Positions 1 to 11,245 of a stretch of 32,733 nucleotides of DNA are shown here, piece by piece. The DNA is from Gnetum montanum (taxonomy: Eukaryota; Streptophyta; Gnetopsida; Gnetales; Gnetaceae). The notes beneath the pieces were generated by a model that was given only the letters and a program-made list of their open reading frames with translations, had not been told where the DNA came from and did no database searches. The stretch spans positions 103,399 to 136,131 of the forward strand of contig MNCI01009296.1 of NCBI GenBank assembly GCA_015680685.1, read 5' to 3'. Position 1 is the stretch's first letter, and each line of letters opens with the position of its first letter. The position numbers and the translations under genes were made by a program.

Positions 1-451
1 AAGAAGAAAACATCCAAACACCCAAGAGAATGACCAACACAAAAGCATCAAGTTCCCTTGAAGTCACACCCTTTTCAATCCTTGAGTCCTTCCTTAGTTT
101 GAGCAATGCTCAGTCACCGATTCATTAAAGTTCTTATTAAAAAGGAACTGTACATTTCCAAGCCGAGAGAAACCATAAAAATTGGTGGATGGATGGATGA
201 AGTGGTCTCATTGCCTGCCATATCAAAAGAAACATACCTTAGCATCAACATTGTGACTTAAAGGTAAAAATCAAACATTAGCAATCAATATGAAAATAGT
301 TCATACCATCATGAAGAATGCTTATTATGGGAGAAACTTACATGGTGGAACACACACACACACACACACACAAATTGGAAAAAGTATAATGATGATGTAA
401 AACAAAAACTTTGTAAAATAAAAACTTAAAAGAACTGAGGGCCCCATATGA
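1..451 (-). other. 3' untranslated part of gypsy copy A
   Basis: No coding sequence is seen between the pol stop (452-454) and the window edge. The stretch aligns with 25907-26364 of copy B, for example at the shared text around 'gaagtcacaccctttt' (61-76 and 25967-25982). It therefore belongs to the 3' untranslated part of the element, not to a host gene. It holds a CA microsatellite at 351-372. The 3' LTR of copy A must lie beyond the left edge. Confidence 0.7.
351..372. repeat. (CA)11 microsatellite
   Basis: Eleven uninterrupted CA dinucleotides lie in the 3' untranslated part of gypsy copy A. Copy B has no such run at the matching place, so the repeat probably expanded after the copies separated. 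Confidence 0.95.
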
Positions 452-1620
452 TTAGCATAGGTGGCCATCTCCCCCATGACTGAGTTGTAAGGGAGAGATC
501 TGAAATAATGAGCGAGGTTGCCCACTGGTGGAGGTGGAACTTGTACTGGCTATGGCGGATTCACGGAAAGGTTTTGTTTATTGTACATTAACCAATAACC
601 TTTAATCCAGGCTGTCAAACTTATATATCATCATGGCTCCAAAGGGGAAGGTAGTATGAATAATATAAGGTCCTTCCCACAAGGTTTGAAACTTTGTACG
701 TTGGGTTACATGCGTGGGGTTCTAGTAAAGGACCTTATCTCTGAGTTGCTACCTAAACCTTCAGATCCTTAAGTCATGATGTTGTTTACTGTGTGCCTTG
801 TGCAACTCATTTAACGATGGTGCAGCCAATCTGTTCTTGTCTAACACATTCAAAGTTGCTAACTGTTGTTTTTGTGCTAGGTCGAGATCCAGGTGAAGTT
901 CACAAGCCATGGACAGTGTATGGAGCTCATTCTGTATGGGGAGTTTTGGAAGTTTCCTGTACACTAGCTCATAGGGAGAATATCCAGTAGGTAGCTTCCA
1001 AGTGGAATGATACGCCCAAAGAGCATCATTCAGTTTCATGCTCCAGTCTTGCCTAAATTTACTAATTGTTTGTGTTAATATTCTTGTAATCTCCCTATTA
1101 GTAACCTTGGCTTGACCATTAGCTTGGGGGTGGTAAGGTGTGGTCAGTTTATGCTCAACCCCTAAGCGTTGCATCAGTTTCTGAAGGTTGCACCTGTAAA
1201 ATGTGTTCCATTATTAGACAGGAGTGCACGTGGCACACCAAACCTGTTAACAATTTGTTGTTGTACAAATCATGCAGCTGTAGATGATGTGTAGTCTATT
1301 ACAGCAGCTGCTTCAGCCCATTTGGTTAAGTAATCAATAGCAACGATTATATACACTTTTCCGTTGGACATTGGTGTAATCGGTCCCATAAAATCTATTC
1401 CCCAGATATCGAAGGGTTCTAAATGCTGAATCCATTGTTGTGGACCCTCCATTCTAGTAGTCATTCCCCCATCACATTGGCAGCACTCATAGGATTGGGC
1501 GAAATGATGGGCATCCCGAAATAATGTTGGCCAATAATATCCTACAAGAAGAACCTTAGTAGCCATTAGCATAATGACCTCCACAGGGGCCCTCATGAGC
1601 ATCCTGGAGAACTTTTAATT
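452..1620 (-). pseudogene. gypsy copy A pol: integrase part
   Basis: The integrase would join element DNA to the host chromosome. Read on the minus strand, 1602-1270 holds the zinc-binding end and the first catalytic Asp (in WGIDFMGP, followed by VAIDYLTKWAEA). The second catalytic Asp has become Asn (SNNGTHF, about 1220-1240). The third catalytic residue, normally Glu in a GQxE motif, is Lys (GQAKVTNREI, codon 1106-1108). The C-terminal part runs to a stop at 452-454. A frame break or stop separates the blocks at 1174 and 1270. The product would be catalytically dead. The Glu-to-Lys change is shared with copy B. Confidence 0.85.
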
Positions 1621-2420
1621 GATCTTGATCGGGCACACACCATCGAACCAAGCCATCAGGGTAGACTTTATAAAGTTGTCCCTTGATTTCCATGAAGTAC
1701 TTGGTTTTGTGAAGAAACTATTGTTTCTTCCTAAAGTCCAACTCCTATGGTATTTGTTGGGAAGTAAGATAGGTAAGAATGCTACTATACCAATTTATTT
1801 CTATGGGTTGATTATTTACTACACCAGCAAAGAGGGTTTTGTTAGGAAAATGGTCAAATACAGCGTATTCATCCTCTTTGTTGTCCCACCGCAACTGAGA
1901 TAGGTGATCGGCAACTACATTCTTGGTGCCTTTGCGGTCTACTATGGTTAAGTCGAACTCCTAAAGAATCACCAGCCAACGTATAACACGTGGGCTAACT
2001 GTTGGCTTGTTCATAAGGAATTGAACTGCACTATGATATGTATGGATGTATACTTTGTAACCAAATACATAGTGCCTAAATTTATCCAGTGCAAACACTA
2101 TAGCCATTAATTCCTTTTCTGTAGTCATGTAGTTAAGTTGTGCACTGGTGATACTCTTACTGGCACAATGGATGTAATAAGGTCATTTTTGTTCATCTAA
2201 TTATGTTAGTATAGCTCCTAAGGCGTAGTTAGATGCATCGGTCATGATATGGAATGGCCTAGACCAGTCAGGGGCTTGTAGAATGGGAGTTTTCACAAGC
2301 CTCTGTTTGAGGGTTTGGAATGCTCGTTCACATTCCCTAGTCCATGCAAATGATGCATCTTTTTCATTAATTCTACTAATGATTTGGCAACTTTGGAGAA
2401 GTTCGCAATAAACCTCCTTT
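1621..2420 (-). pseudogene. gypsy copy A pol: RNase H part
   Basis: The minus strand encodes a recognisable gypsy RNase H. It has a TDASNYA segment near 2240, then an E-L-M-A segment near 2110 and a K-G-T-K-N-V-V-A-D-H-L-S-Q segment near 1900-1940. It is interrupted by several in-frame stops. Two of them, TAA at 2201-2203 and TGA at 2183-2185, fall at exactly the codons that are also stops in copy B (28125-28127 and 28107-28109). The normal role would be to degrade RNA in the RNA-DNA hybrid during reverse transcription. Confidence 0.75.
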
Positions 2421-3240
2421 AGTAGCCAGTGTGTCCAAGGAATGACCTAATGTCTTTAATGGTCTCTGGTTATCGGGTAATTCCTTGGATGACTTTAATT
2501 TTTTTTGGATCCACCTCAATTCCTGATTGTGAAATTTTGTGCCCTAGTATGATGCCCTCTTGAACCATTAAATGACTCTTTTGCTAGTTGAGCTTAAGGT
2601 TGGTTTCAACACATCATTTCAATACTTTCTCTAACTGGTCAAGGGCTTGATCAAAGCTTGTCCCATAAGTGGAGAAGTCATCCATGAAGACTTCTACTTT
2701 GTTACCTATTTGCTATTGAAAGATTTTTAGAACTAATCATTGGAATGTGGTAGGTGCATTGCACAAGCCAAAAGGCATTTGTTTGTATGCAAACGTTCCC
2801 CAAGGACTGGTGAACGTTGTCTTGGCTTGGTCTTCTGGCGCAATTCGTATTTGGTTGTACCCACTATATCCATCCAGAAAACTATAATAGTGATGTCCTA
2901 ATATAGTGTCTAAGACTTGGTCAACAAATGGCAAAGGGAAGTGGTCTTTGAATGTTGCCATATTTAATAACCTAAAATCTATACATACCCTTCATTTACC
3001 TCCTTTTTTCGGTACGATGACAAGAGGACTAACCCATTCGTTATCAACGATAGGGTAAATGAACCCAGCCTTGAGAAGCTGCTCTAGCTCCTCTTTCACT
3101 ATTTGTTTTAGCTTTGGGTTCAATCGCCTTTGGGGCTATTTGCGAGGCTTCATAGAGGGGTCTATGTAAATCCTATGCTGGCACATCCTAGGATCTATTC
3201 CGGTTAATTCAGGGTATGACTATGCAAAGGCTGTTGACCA
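2421..3240 (-). pseudogene. gypsy copy A pol: reverse transcriptase part
   Basis: The minus-strand translation contains the RT blocks in order: VSPLVIVPKKGG, then VCIDFRLLNMATFKDHFPLP, then FLDGYSGYNQI, then PWGTFAYKQMPFGLCNAPTTFQ (2961-2737), then the catalytic FMDDF (about 2676-2690). It is broken by stops at 2992-2994 (TGA, where gypsy RTs usually have Trp in K-W-R-V-C), near 2734 (TGA) and at 2584-2586 (TAG, usually Trp). The first and third of these are also stops in copy B. The catalytic Asp pair itself is intact, so loss is by stops rather than by active-site change. Confidence 0.85.
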
Positions 3241-4310
3241 CTTGTTTATTACCTTTAGCAAACTTTCTTTTTGCTTGGGTGTGAGCTTTGCATTGATGAT
3301 CACCGATTTTTTGTTTTTAAGGGTCACGTATTCCAAACCGGTGGGTAATGGTTTTAGATCGAGGGGCTCTTGTTTAAACTCCTCAGGAATTTACAACTTT
3401 CCCCAATTGATGTTTTCAGAGTTAAGGGCTAGAAGTTGGAAACATACTTGCTCTAGTACATCTGTGCTTTTAATGTAAGCACTAGTTATTCCCTCAGCTA
3501 GTTCCATGCAGGTTGTCGAGTTTCTCTCTTTATCAACCATCAGCCACTGGGTGTTTTCTTGTTGTGTAGCTGTCGCGTATAGGCACTTTTGGATGTCAAC
3601 ATCCTATGCACACCGATTGCATGCAGGAAATGTTAAACTTCACATTACCCATGATTTCTGCACGCAATGACACCCCGTGTCACTATATGCGATGCATGGA
3701 ACTCTTTTCCTCTCAATTTTTTCAAAATTATTTGTCTTGGATATTTCTAGGGAAAGTTTGCAGATTCCTAGGTGTGTGTTGATTGTATTCAGCCATGCCC
3801 TTCCCATTATAATTGGGAAATCCCCTTTGTCATTGTTTATTTGGATTACTAGGAAATCGGCTAGGTATGACCATTCACTGACAGTGGTAATAATGTCCTC
3901 AACCTATCCCAAAGAAACAGTGATGGATTGGTCAGCCAGCTCTAGGCAAACATTGCTCTTCTTGAGTGGAGGTAGGTTCCAGGTTTTATACAGTTCCTGT
4001 GAGATTAAGTTGACCCCGAAACCTGAGTTAAGGAGAGCCTTATGGGGTTCATTCCCAACGACTTGGAGATAAACTAGGGCGACTCCTGGATTTGATAATT
4101 TCTTTGGAAGGTGGCCGACCTTAATCCAGTCGGTTACGGTATGTGTTAACATAACTGTATGCATTGGATGCGATTTCTCTATCGAAGGGTTTCCCGAAAT
4201 CTATTTGGTATGGGGGTGTTAGGATGCTCAACCACTTGTGAAGGCGAAGGCTTAGTTGGATTTTTGATCCTAAGGAAGGGTCTTTTTGGTGTATGATTGT
4301 TAGAACCAAC
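3241..4310 (-). pseudogene. gypsy copy A pol: protease and linker part
   Basis: A retropepsin-like block is seen at 4164-3904: LLNSGFGVNLISQELYKTW then a Leu-Ala-Asp-rich segment. The expected catalytic Asp of the D-S-G motif is Asn here, so the protease is dead. A linker of several hundred bases between protease and RT is degenerate and gives no clear domain. The upstream linker (4310-4121) joins the proline-rich gag tail. The role would be cleavage of the polyprotein. Copy B has the matching block at about 29690-29956 with a different change (D-S-S). Confidence 0.75.
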
Positions 4311-6608
4311 TAATATTGGAGGATTGGGAACCTTTGCAGTTGGCGGCAGGGCTACTGGCTCAAGAGATGCAGATGGAATTGGAGGATAGTGTGGGTATGG
4401 AGCGTTTCCCGAAGGATAAGGAGTTCTAAAGTGCTCCTAAACTTGGTAGTAATGTGGAGGGTTTATGTGACCTATAGAGTCACCTGGGGAAATTGGCTGC
4501 TACCCATAATAACCATAAGGATTAGGCTGTCGGTAAGGGTATTGTTGTGTTGGCGGTCGCATTTCCCAAGAATATGGGTGCTGCCACTGCTGATGTTGTC
4601 CAATGGGCTGTGATGGAGTTCCACTTGGATCATATGTTAGTGGTTGGTGGAATTGCCTTGGGTTACCTTGTGGATAAGATAACCTTTGGGGTGTTTGCCA
4701 TTGGTTGAGTCTTGGATTAAGCGCATTCACCCCAGACTCCTGTAGATGTGAGATGATGGGGCAACATCCCTTAGGATGGTCATAGTGGCAGATCTCACAT
4801 CCACCATCATCGTCTGTGTCAGAGTCCTCAGCCACATTGGAGTTAGTGATTTTTCCCTTACCCTTGTTATGTGCAGGGCCTAAATCTCTCCACTTTTTCT
4901 TACCTTTGTCACTACTTTGTTCAACCTTAGATTCTTCTACAATTTTTAAGACAGTTTTAATTTTAGAGTCTAAGGAACTCCATACATCATCTACCTTAGC
5001 TGCTATTTCAGTTGTGAGTTTTTGAAGCGGCAAGGTCTTTCTGTTCACCAACTCTTCGAGTGGTGACTCATCCTCTTCATCAAAAAATTTTACTCCCTTA
5101 TTTCGAAGGGAGGGATCGCATTTGTACTCTTCCACACTTTCCCTTTTGCGTAGCTCACCCTCTTCTTTTGCTACTTGCTCCAACAAGCTATGTACTTCAT
5201 GGGCTCTAAGTTGTGAGAGTCTCCCTTGGGCATAAGTCCCAAGGGTTCTTCTAGTTTCATTCCTTAGCCCTTCCACGATGTGGCGAAGTTGATCCCGCTG
5301 AGCGTACCCATGGCCCGAGCAATGATGTAACAATGTGTAGTAGTGGGCCATGGTAGCATCCAAGGGTTCATATGTACCTTGCTTCCAGCCTTGGATTTGA
5401 TTACGCAAATTGGACACTCTGGAGTACGTTTGATACTTTTCGTTGAACAGTTCTAACATTGTACTCCACCTCCTAATGGTTTCCGGTTCTAAGGACTGGT
5501 ACCAACTCTCTGCTTCTTTAGTGAGTATCCTTGGGAACAAATTAAGTTTTTGCCACTCATTTTCTATATTCTACAAGGCACAGGCATCGTGGAATTCCTG
5601 TAAATGATTTTGTGGATCAACATTGTATCCCCCTTCAAATCATGGGATGTTGTTCATGTCTAATCGCCTGATCCGACTATCTTTTAAATGCCTTGTGGGA
5701 GTCCTAACTGCCTCTGTTATGTCAAGCATACTTCGGGTTGCCAGTAGGGGCTTGCCATGATCGTCTCTTTCATGATGCCTATGATGTCTGCGTTGTTCCC
5801 TACTCTTCCTACGTCCTTCCCCTTGTCCTCTCTCTTGACTTTCTTGTCGAGGTCTTTCATCTTTATTAATTTTATCCTCACCTTTATGTTCATGGTGGCT
5901 ACGCCCAGATGTGGAAGGAGAGGATGAGTGATGTGAAGAAGGGGAAGAAGAAGGGGAACCATCACCATGACGATGTTTCTTGCCTTCTCTTCGGCTGCTA
6001 TGGCCCCGATCGTGGTGACGATCCAAGTGCTCATCCTTAGCATGAGTGGTTGTTCCCTCTGTGAACATCTGGTGTTCACGGGCATTAGAACCAGGGATAT
6101 GTATCGTTGATCGTAGGTTCTGATACCCAACCTCCTCATCATCGTTAGGAGGGGGAACATCGTTTGCTAAAGAACCTGTGATAAGGGGTTCTTCATCTCC
6201 TATTTCGCTAAGAACATGCAGGACCTTGCCCTTCAACAGTGTATGTTGGCTCTCCTGCCTTAAGTCTCTCATACGTTTGGCATCTGTGGGGTAATAATCC
6301 CTCATGTCAAAATCTTCCACAACGTATTCAACAAATAGTTCTTGCATGCTAATCTGTGCCAAGGCACGGAAAAGCATGCGAGAGATTGATCGGTTTGGGG
6401 GTAACAGAATGTTACTTTGCAAATCTCTCCATCACAGTTGCTCGTCTTGATGGAGGATAAAAGTGAAGTTAGGAATATACTTATCGGGATGAGTATATGT
6501 CATCTTATATTGTTTAGGACTTGGCTGATTTGAGTTATGTTCTTTATGTTGCCGACTATCTCGTGTATGGTCCTTAGGTGATGAGTTGCTCTTATGAGAA
6601 GAAGACAT
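4311..6608 (-). pseudogene. gypsy copy A gag
   Basis: Gag forms the particle that packages element RNA. The frame starts at the ATG 6608-6606, 122 bases downstream of the primer-binding site, and can be followed in one frame to about 4500. It is broken by TGA near 6430, TGA at 5640-5642, TAG near 5573 and TAG near 4497. The product begins with a Ser/His/Arg-rich, very hydrophilic region (about 6430-5700). Next comes the retrotransposon gag core (5540-5150, with LTKEAESWYQSLEPE and ETRRTLGTYAQGRLSQLR), then a Cys/His segment (CEICHYDHPKGCC, about 4760-4800) and a Pro/Gln/Tyr-rich tail. The TGA at 5640 is shared with copy B (31606-31608). Confidence 0.85.
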
Positions 6609-6729
6609 TTTTAGCAGTGTGCTAATTCACCATTATATAAATTTTTTCTTGATTAACCTGAAGGTTCATTATGGCTCACAATGATGTGAGTGATATCCCT
6701 TATGTTCTATTCGGCACACAAACACTGAG

Positions 6730-6747
6730 TCCCCGGCAACGGTGCCA
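6730..6747 (-). other. Primer-binding site of gypsy copy A (tRNA-Asp)
   Basis: The plus-strand 18-mer matches the 3' end of plant tRNA-Asp(GTC) at 17 of 18 positions; the one difference is T for C in the acceptor part. On the element strand it reads TGGCACCGTTGCCGGGGA. It sits one base from the LTR end (TG at 6749-6750). This is the standard site from which minus-strand DNA synthesis starts. tRNA-Asp priming is known for Athila-type elements. Confidence 0.9.
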
Positions 6748-6748
6748 A

Positions 6749-7380
6749 TGATGAGTGGCGAGGTACCCCTACACTCAACCATACGAAATGAGCGTAGCAT
6801 GTGTGATCCGGTCAAACTTCGTAGACTAAATGCCTAAATGCCCCATGGAACACTTGGGGTTAATTATTTGTTGTCTTCCCAGACTTACTTGTTGTTGTCA
6901 CGGTGTATGGTTAAGTAAGTCTGAGGTATATGATTTTTATGGTCTTTNAAATCCTTGACTAGCCGTACACATCCGTAAATGATCGTAGTCAAGTCGTACT
7001 CATTCCGCATTCTAGGAGTTTAGGGTGAGAGAGACTAATCGCGATGAGCAGCCAATTCCTTGATTAGCCGTAGACATTCGTCAATGCTCGTAATCAAGTC
7101 GTACTCATGCCGTGCTAATGCAGGTAATAAATAACAAGTAGGAAATAACATGTAATAAACCTATTCCATGCACTGCAAGGTTTATCCACAAAGCTTGTCT
7201 TTATTGCCGTACACAACTTGCGTTCAGGTACAAAGCTGCTCGAATAAAGATCTGTTCACTTGGGGACTCCTACTGAGGGCACATGGAAAATATTCTATCT
7301 CTGGAGTGATCAAACTACCAGAGTTTCCCTACTTTAATCCTAGGATGAGAAATGAGGGGAGTGTCGCCTCTTATTCATCA
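6749..7380 (-). repeat. Gypsy LTR (5' LTR of copy A, shared as 3' LTR of copy C); U3 degraded
   Basis: It begins with TGATGAGTGGCGAGG next to the primer-binding site and is homologous to the LTRs at 11247-12124 and 32287-32733. The U5/R part is well preserved, including the AATAAA-like region near 7200. The right boundary is uncertain: a TCATCA at 7375-7380 could be the terminal CA, but homology to the other LTRs fades here and their GATATC array and TATA box are missing. Where the nested LTR has TATAAATAAG, this one has GATGAATAAG on the element strand. It contains a 105-bp spaced duplication with hairpins (6952-7115) and the ambiguous base at 6948. Confidence 0.75.
6952..7115 (-). repeat. 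Spaced duplication in the gypsy LTR, each copy with a hairpin
   Basis: A segment of about 58 bp starting TCCTTGACTAGCCGTA at 6952 recurs at 7057 as TCCTTGATTAGCCGTA, period 105. Each copy contains an 8-bp perfect stem with a 24-base loop: 6954-6961 with 6986-6993 and 7059-7066 with 7091-7098. The stems differ by one compensatory pair, C:G in the first and T:A in the second. Confidence 0.85.
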
Positions 7381-7432
7381 ATTGCCTTTAATAAATGTTT
7401 AAAAATTGTCTCTTATTCATCAATTGCCTTTA
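7368..7432. repeat. Short tandem duplication, period 42
   Basis: The 23-base text beginning CTCTTATTCATCAATTGCC at 7368 recurs at 7410. The flanks are only loosely similar (AAAATT runs). It lies where the gypsy LTR homology ends, so it marks a rearranged junction between the shared LTR and the 3' part of copy C. Confidence 0.85.
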
Positions 7433-7439
7433 GTATGAT

Positions 7440-8750
7440 TCTAGAGTTAAAAATTTTTCAAGGAAGTTTCCCTAAAAGTTTAATGTCAGACGTGATCTGT
7501 TTAGGTGACACATAAAAGGACATGTAATGGTTCTAAGGAATGTTTGATAAAATGATGACAAATGAAAGAATAGATTTGGCAATGGAGTACTTGGAGGATA
7601 TAAAATGATGTGGTGATGTGCAACAAGTACAAATTACAAAAGTCATGCAAGTGGATCCTCCCCAAAGTAAGTTCCAACTTATAATGCCCTTGCGCAACGA
7701 CACCTTAAAATTTCTATAGGCACTAGAAGCATTAAATGCAACCTGCACCTATGCAACAAAACACACATATGTTAAGCACCACCGTTATGAGGTATGAATT
7801 CTATGCCACACAAGAAACAAGTTAAAAGTACTTGGACTGTGAGATGAGACGAATTATAGAAGGGATTGCAGAGATCGAGACATGAGGCAACTTACCATGG
7901 GCACAATGAATCCTAAGTGTTGTGTGTGATTAAAGTACCTCTGATCAGTGACATCGCATTATTTCATCCCAATGGTAGACAACCATGAGAGCATCATGAT
8001 AGCAAGGCGTACGATCACTTGGCATTTTGCACAAGGGAGGAGTGATTCAAATTTGCTTGTGGCACATTTTTCTTGGTCTTTTCTTTTTTGCTTCATTTCT
8101 TATTATTTCCCCTTGCTTTTCTTTTCCTCTTCTTCTTTTTTCTGGTCTTTTTCTTCTTTTGACTAATTTTTACACTTTTTCTTTCCCAAAAGTGATTCAT
8201 AGAAGCCACCAACCTTCAAGCATGGGTGCATGTCTTTCTAGTGGGACCCCCAGAATAGTATTGAGTTCCTTTATTAAGTGCCTTATCACAGCTCTTACTC
8301 CCATTTTTCGTTAGATCTACAAGGATCTTAGTACAACCAAGCTGCATGGTAGCACATATAGATGTCACCAAAGAGAATCCACAAGTTCCCTTGATGTCAT
8401 GCCCTCACCATTCCCTCTTAGTCTATCACTCTTCGCTCTGGGCATAATGAATACAAAGTTACTTCAAGTTTTAATGATAGCAAGAATATCATTGTACCAA
8501 GAGTAGAACCTATTATTAATAGAATGGGTGGGTGGATGTCATAGGCTCATTGTCCACATAATTAGTCATCTATGACTTAATAGCATAGAACAACACCTCA
8601 ATCAATAAGTCACATGAGTATTTTATTCATTAATGAGATTACCCTCAAAAAGATGAAATGATAAATTGAAAGATGAAAAATTAGAGAATAAAAATTGGAA
8701 AAAAAAAATTGTAAAACCAAAGAAAAGGAAAAACATTTACTAATTCTGCT
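7440..8750 (-). other. 3' untranslated part of gypsy copy C
   Basis: No gene is supported here. Patches match the 3' untranslated part of copy B: 'ggatcctccccaaag' at 7652 resembles 25259, and the text near 8215-8250 resembles 25720-25745. A pyrimidine-rich run (8095-8160) accounts for the Phe/Ser-rich translations on the plus strand, which are not believable genes. Confidence 0.55.
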
Positions 8751-11114
8751 TATTAGAATGGGGGGTATCCCCCATGACTAAACCTTTGAGAATGATGAGA
8801 ATTAATAAATGGAAAATTTGGATCCATGCATGTTGGAAACATTGGTGTTTAGTCATATCCAAACCATTGGATGTATTTTGATGTGGTGATAGGAATGTAC
8901 TCAAATTAGGGTTCACACATTTGATTAAAGTAGGCATAGTGGGGTAGATTAGAAGATGTGGTCAGGTGATAAGAAGCTAACCCACTATGGCACCCATGAC
9001 CATAAGATGGTATGCAAGGATCGATATGTCTTCCTACATGGTTATATCCATTGGGTCGCATGGTTGTTAAAGCATTAATTGATGGTTCAGGAAGGGTAAC
9101 AGGAGGTGTTGAGTTCAAAGAGGAAGGTGCATCACAGTGCTAGGCTTGTGCTAAGTTAGTGGGTGTAGTGGTTTCAGAACCATGTTGTCTCTTTCTACAA
9201 TCATGCTTAAAGAAAGGATGGTTTCGACATTGTGGAGGACTTCCATTGCTATTGATAGTAGAAACACAAGTAATGTTCATGGGTTAGTGCTGTGGTGCAA
9301 AACCTTCTAGTATAATTGGTGGTGATGTAGAAGGAGGTGAAGGATGAGAATATTGAGGGTGAGAAGAAGTGTAAGGAACATGAGGTGGTGATCTCATGGG
9401 AGAGGACATGGGTTGATAGTACTTAAGAGAATGATATTAATAAGGTGAAGTAGAGGATGTTGATCCAATAGGAGAAATAGTGTGTTAAACATAATAAGCA
9501 TTTGGTGTTAGGGTATATGAAGGATGTGGTTTATTTAGCAGTGGCCTCTCCCACGACTGGGGGTTTCCCACTACGGTTGGACATGGTACTTCTATATGAA
9601 ATTGGGATGTAACATTCCTTCCCAATGCTCATGTAAATGTGACAAGATTGGGCATTGGATTTTGAGGTGATCGTATAGATAAACATCACATTGATACTTA
9701 TGATATGTAGTTGAGTTCTTATCCTTATTTTTTTCAACCCTCCTTTCCAATTGTCAAATTGTGTTATGTCTTGTTTCTAAGTTTGGCATCCTCTGTTTGT
9801 TCTAGTTGTCAAAGTGATCTTGCATGGTTCTACCTCTAATAATGTTTGCATATTCTCCACATTTTTCATGTACCCATTCCGTCATCTTATTGATCTTTAC
9901 CTCAATTCCATCTAGTGATTGTAGTATTGGCAAAGATGATTCCACCTCCTTGAGGTGAGTTGATTTCTCCTTTTCATGATTATGGACCTTTGTTATTTTA
10001 AGATTTCGGTCCTATTGAGATCTTTCAACATTCTTCCATTTGGCTATTTCTCCTTCTTCTTTTGCTACCCACTTAATAAGCTCTTGGAATTGGTGGGTTC
10101 GTAGTTCATATAGTTGACCTAGGGCATACATTCCTAGGGTCTTCCTTGTTTCATTATAGATCCCATCCATGATGTGATACATTAGCCTTTCCTCGAAGAA
10201 CTCATGGCTTGGGCATTTGTTTAAGAATGAAAAATATCTTTCTAAGGCCATGTCCAAGGGTTCATGTTGCCCTTGTCTCCACTCTTGGATTTGTCTCCTC
10301 AAGGCTGACACTCTTACACAAGTTTGATATCTTTCGTTGAAAAGTTCTACCATTGTCGGCCAACAACGAATTGATTTGGGTTTTAAAGACCTATACCATA
10401 CTTTTTCTTGACCAATGAGTGTCATAGGAAAGAGCTTAAGTCTTTGCCACCCATTATCAATGTTGTTCCATGCACAGGCATCATATAAGGCTTGTAAATG
10501 ATGTTGCAGATCTAAATCATAGCCTCCTAAAAACTTGGGAAAGTCATTTAAATTAAGCCTAGGTAGCTGACTTTCCTTACAATGCCTACGAGATATTTGA
10601 ATAGCCTCTTGTATATGCATTAGGTTCTTAGTGGCCAGCATGGGTTCATTTTCACTAAGTAGGTTATGAGTTTTTGAGTTGGGATGATGTTGTCTTTGTT
10701 CATGTTGGTGTTCTTGAATTTGCCTATGGGTTCGATTTCTATTTCTATTCCAACCTGTTGAGAAATGGTCATCCATGTCATGACCTAACGTTGAAGGAGC
10801 AGAGGAAGAGAAAGAACTGGAAGACTCATCATGACTTTTGTAAGTTCCCCAATCATCCCTAGATAAAGTCTTGTTAATCATTGAGAAGGTCCTAGGCCTT
10901 ATAGGCCCCCTCATTCTATGGGATGTCCCCTCCTTGGTAAAGGTGTTTGAGTTGGATGACAAGAGTCCTGGAGTATCGTTGGGATGTCCGTGTACATATG
11001 AGACTCCTGCATAAGATTGAGTACTCCAAACTTCTTCATTGTATATATTTTGTTGGTTCTCCAATGAATTGCCTTGCTAGTTGTTGCATTAACATCGTCT
11101 TGTGAGAGAGACAT
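8751..11114 (-). pseudogene. Gag of non-autonomous gypsy copy C
   Basis: The largest open part (11064-10012, about 350 codons) has the same architecture as gag of copy A: a Ser/His/Arg-rich N-terminal part, then the gag core (NDFPKFLGGYD, VWYRSLKPKSIRCW, NETRKTLGMYALGQL). The likely start ATG is at 11114-11112, but the frame shifts before 11064. Below 10012 the frame continues with several stops through a Cys/His segment (near 9640) and a Pro/Ser/Tyr-rich tail (about 9500-9300). An odd segment with CRNHPFFKHDC near 9200-9230 has no counterpart in A. At 10540 it has Lys where A and B share a TGA stop, so that stop is not ancestral to all three. Confidence 0.75.
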
Positions 11115-11227
11115 TGTTGTGAATTGTGTGTGACTTATTTTCAATTAATTTCTTTCTAAAATATATGTCATTAATACTTCGTTACAACGATCTTGTATGA
11201 CATAACTAATTTAGATAACTAGCACCG

Positions 11228-11245
11228 TCCTTGGCAATGGCACCA
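11228..11245 (-). other. Primer-binding site of gypsy copy C (decayed tRNA-Asp site)
   Basis: The plus strand reads TCCTTGGCAATGGCACCA, which matches the 3' end of tRNA-Asp(GTC) at 14 of 18 positions. All four differences are C-to-T or G-to-A, the changes expected from deamination of methylated cytosine. It lies one base from the LTR start (TG at 11247), as in copy A. Confidence 0.8.

Larger units (their letters stand above)
1..6748 (-). mobile_element. Ty3/gypsy Athila-like element, copy A, internal region (decayed, 3' end outside window)
   Basis: This is a full-length but decayed gag-pol internal region read right to left. The order is primer-binding site (6730-6747), gag (from 6608), protease, reverse transcriptase, RNase H, integrase and a 3' untranslated part that runs off the left edge. 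That is the gypsy order (integrase after RT/RNase H). Motifs in the translation include an integrase core with WGIDFMGP, an RT with FMDDF, and a Cys/His segment near the gag C-terminus. Copy B (24488-32286) is collinear with it, at roughly 80% nucleotide identity by eye. Many in-frame stops and changed active-site residues show that it is not coding. Assignment to the Athila group rests on the tRNA-Asp primer site and the integrase motifs. Confidence 0.9.

Noticed and set aside
5717-6160. A second minus-strand frame of 147 codons overlapping gypsy gag
   Set aside because: It overlaps the real gag frame in another phase; the low-complexity Ser/His/Arg region keeps several phases open.
7375-7380. 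TCATCA as a certain LTR terminus
   Set aside because: The same text recurs 42 bp later within a tandem duplication and no polypurine tract follows, so the boundary is left as approximate.
8027-8314. Plus-strand ORF rich in Phe and Ser, like a membrane protein
   Set aside because: It is the translation of a pyrimidine-rich run in the 3' untranslated part of gypsy copy C and has no support from codon pattern or conservation.
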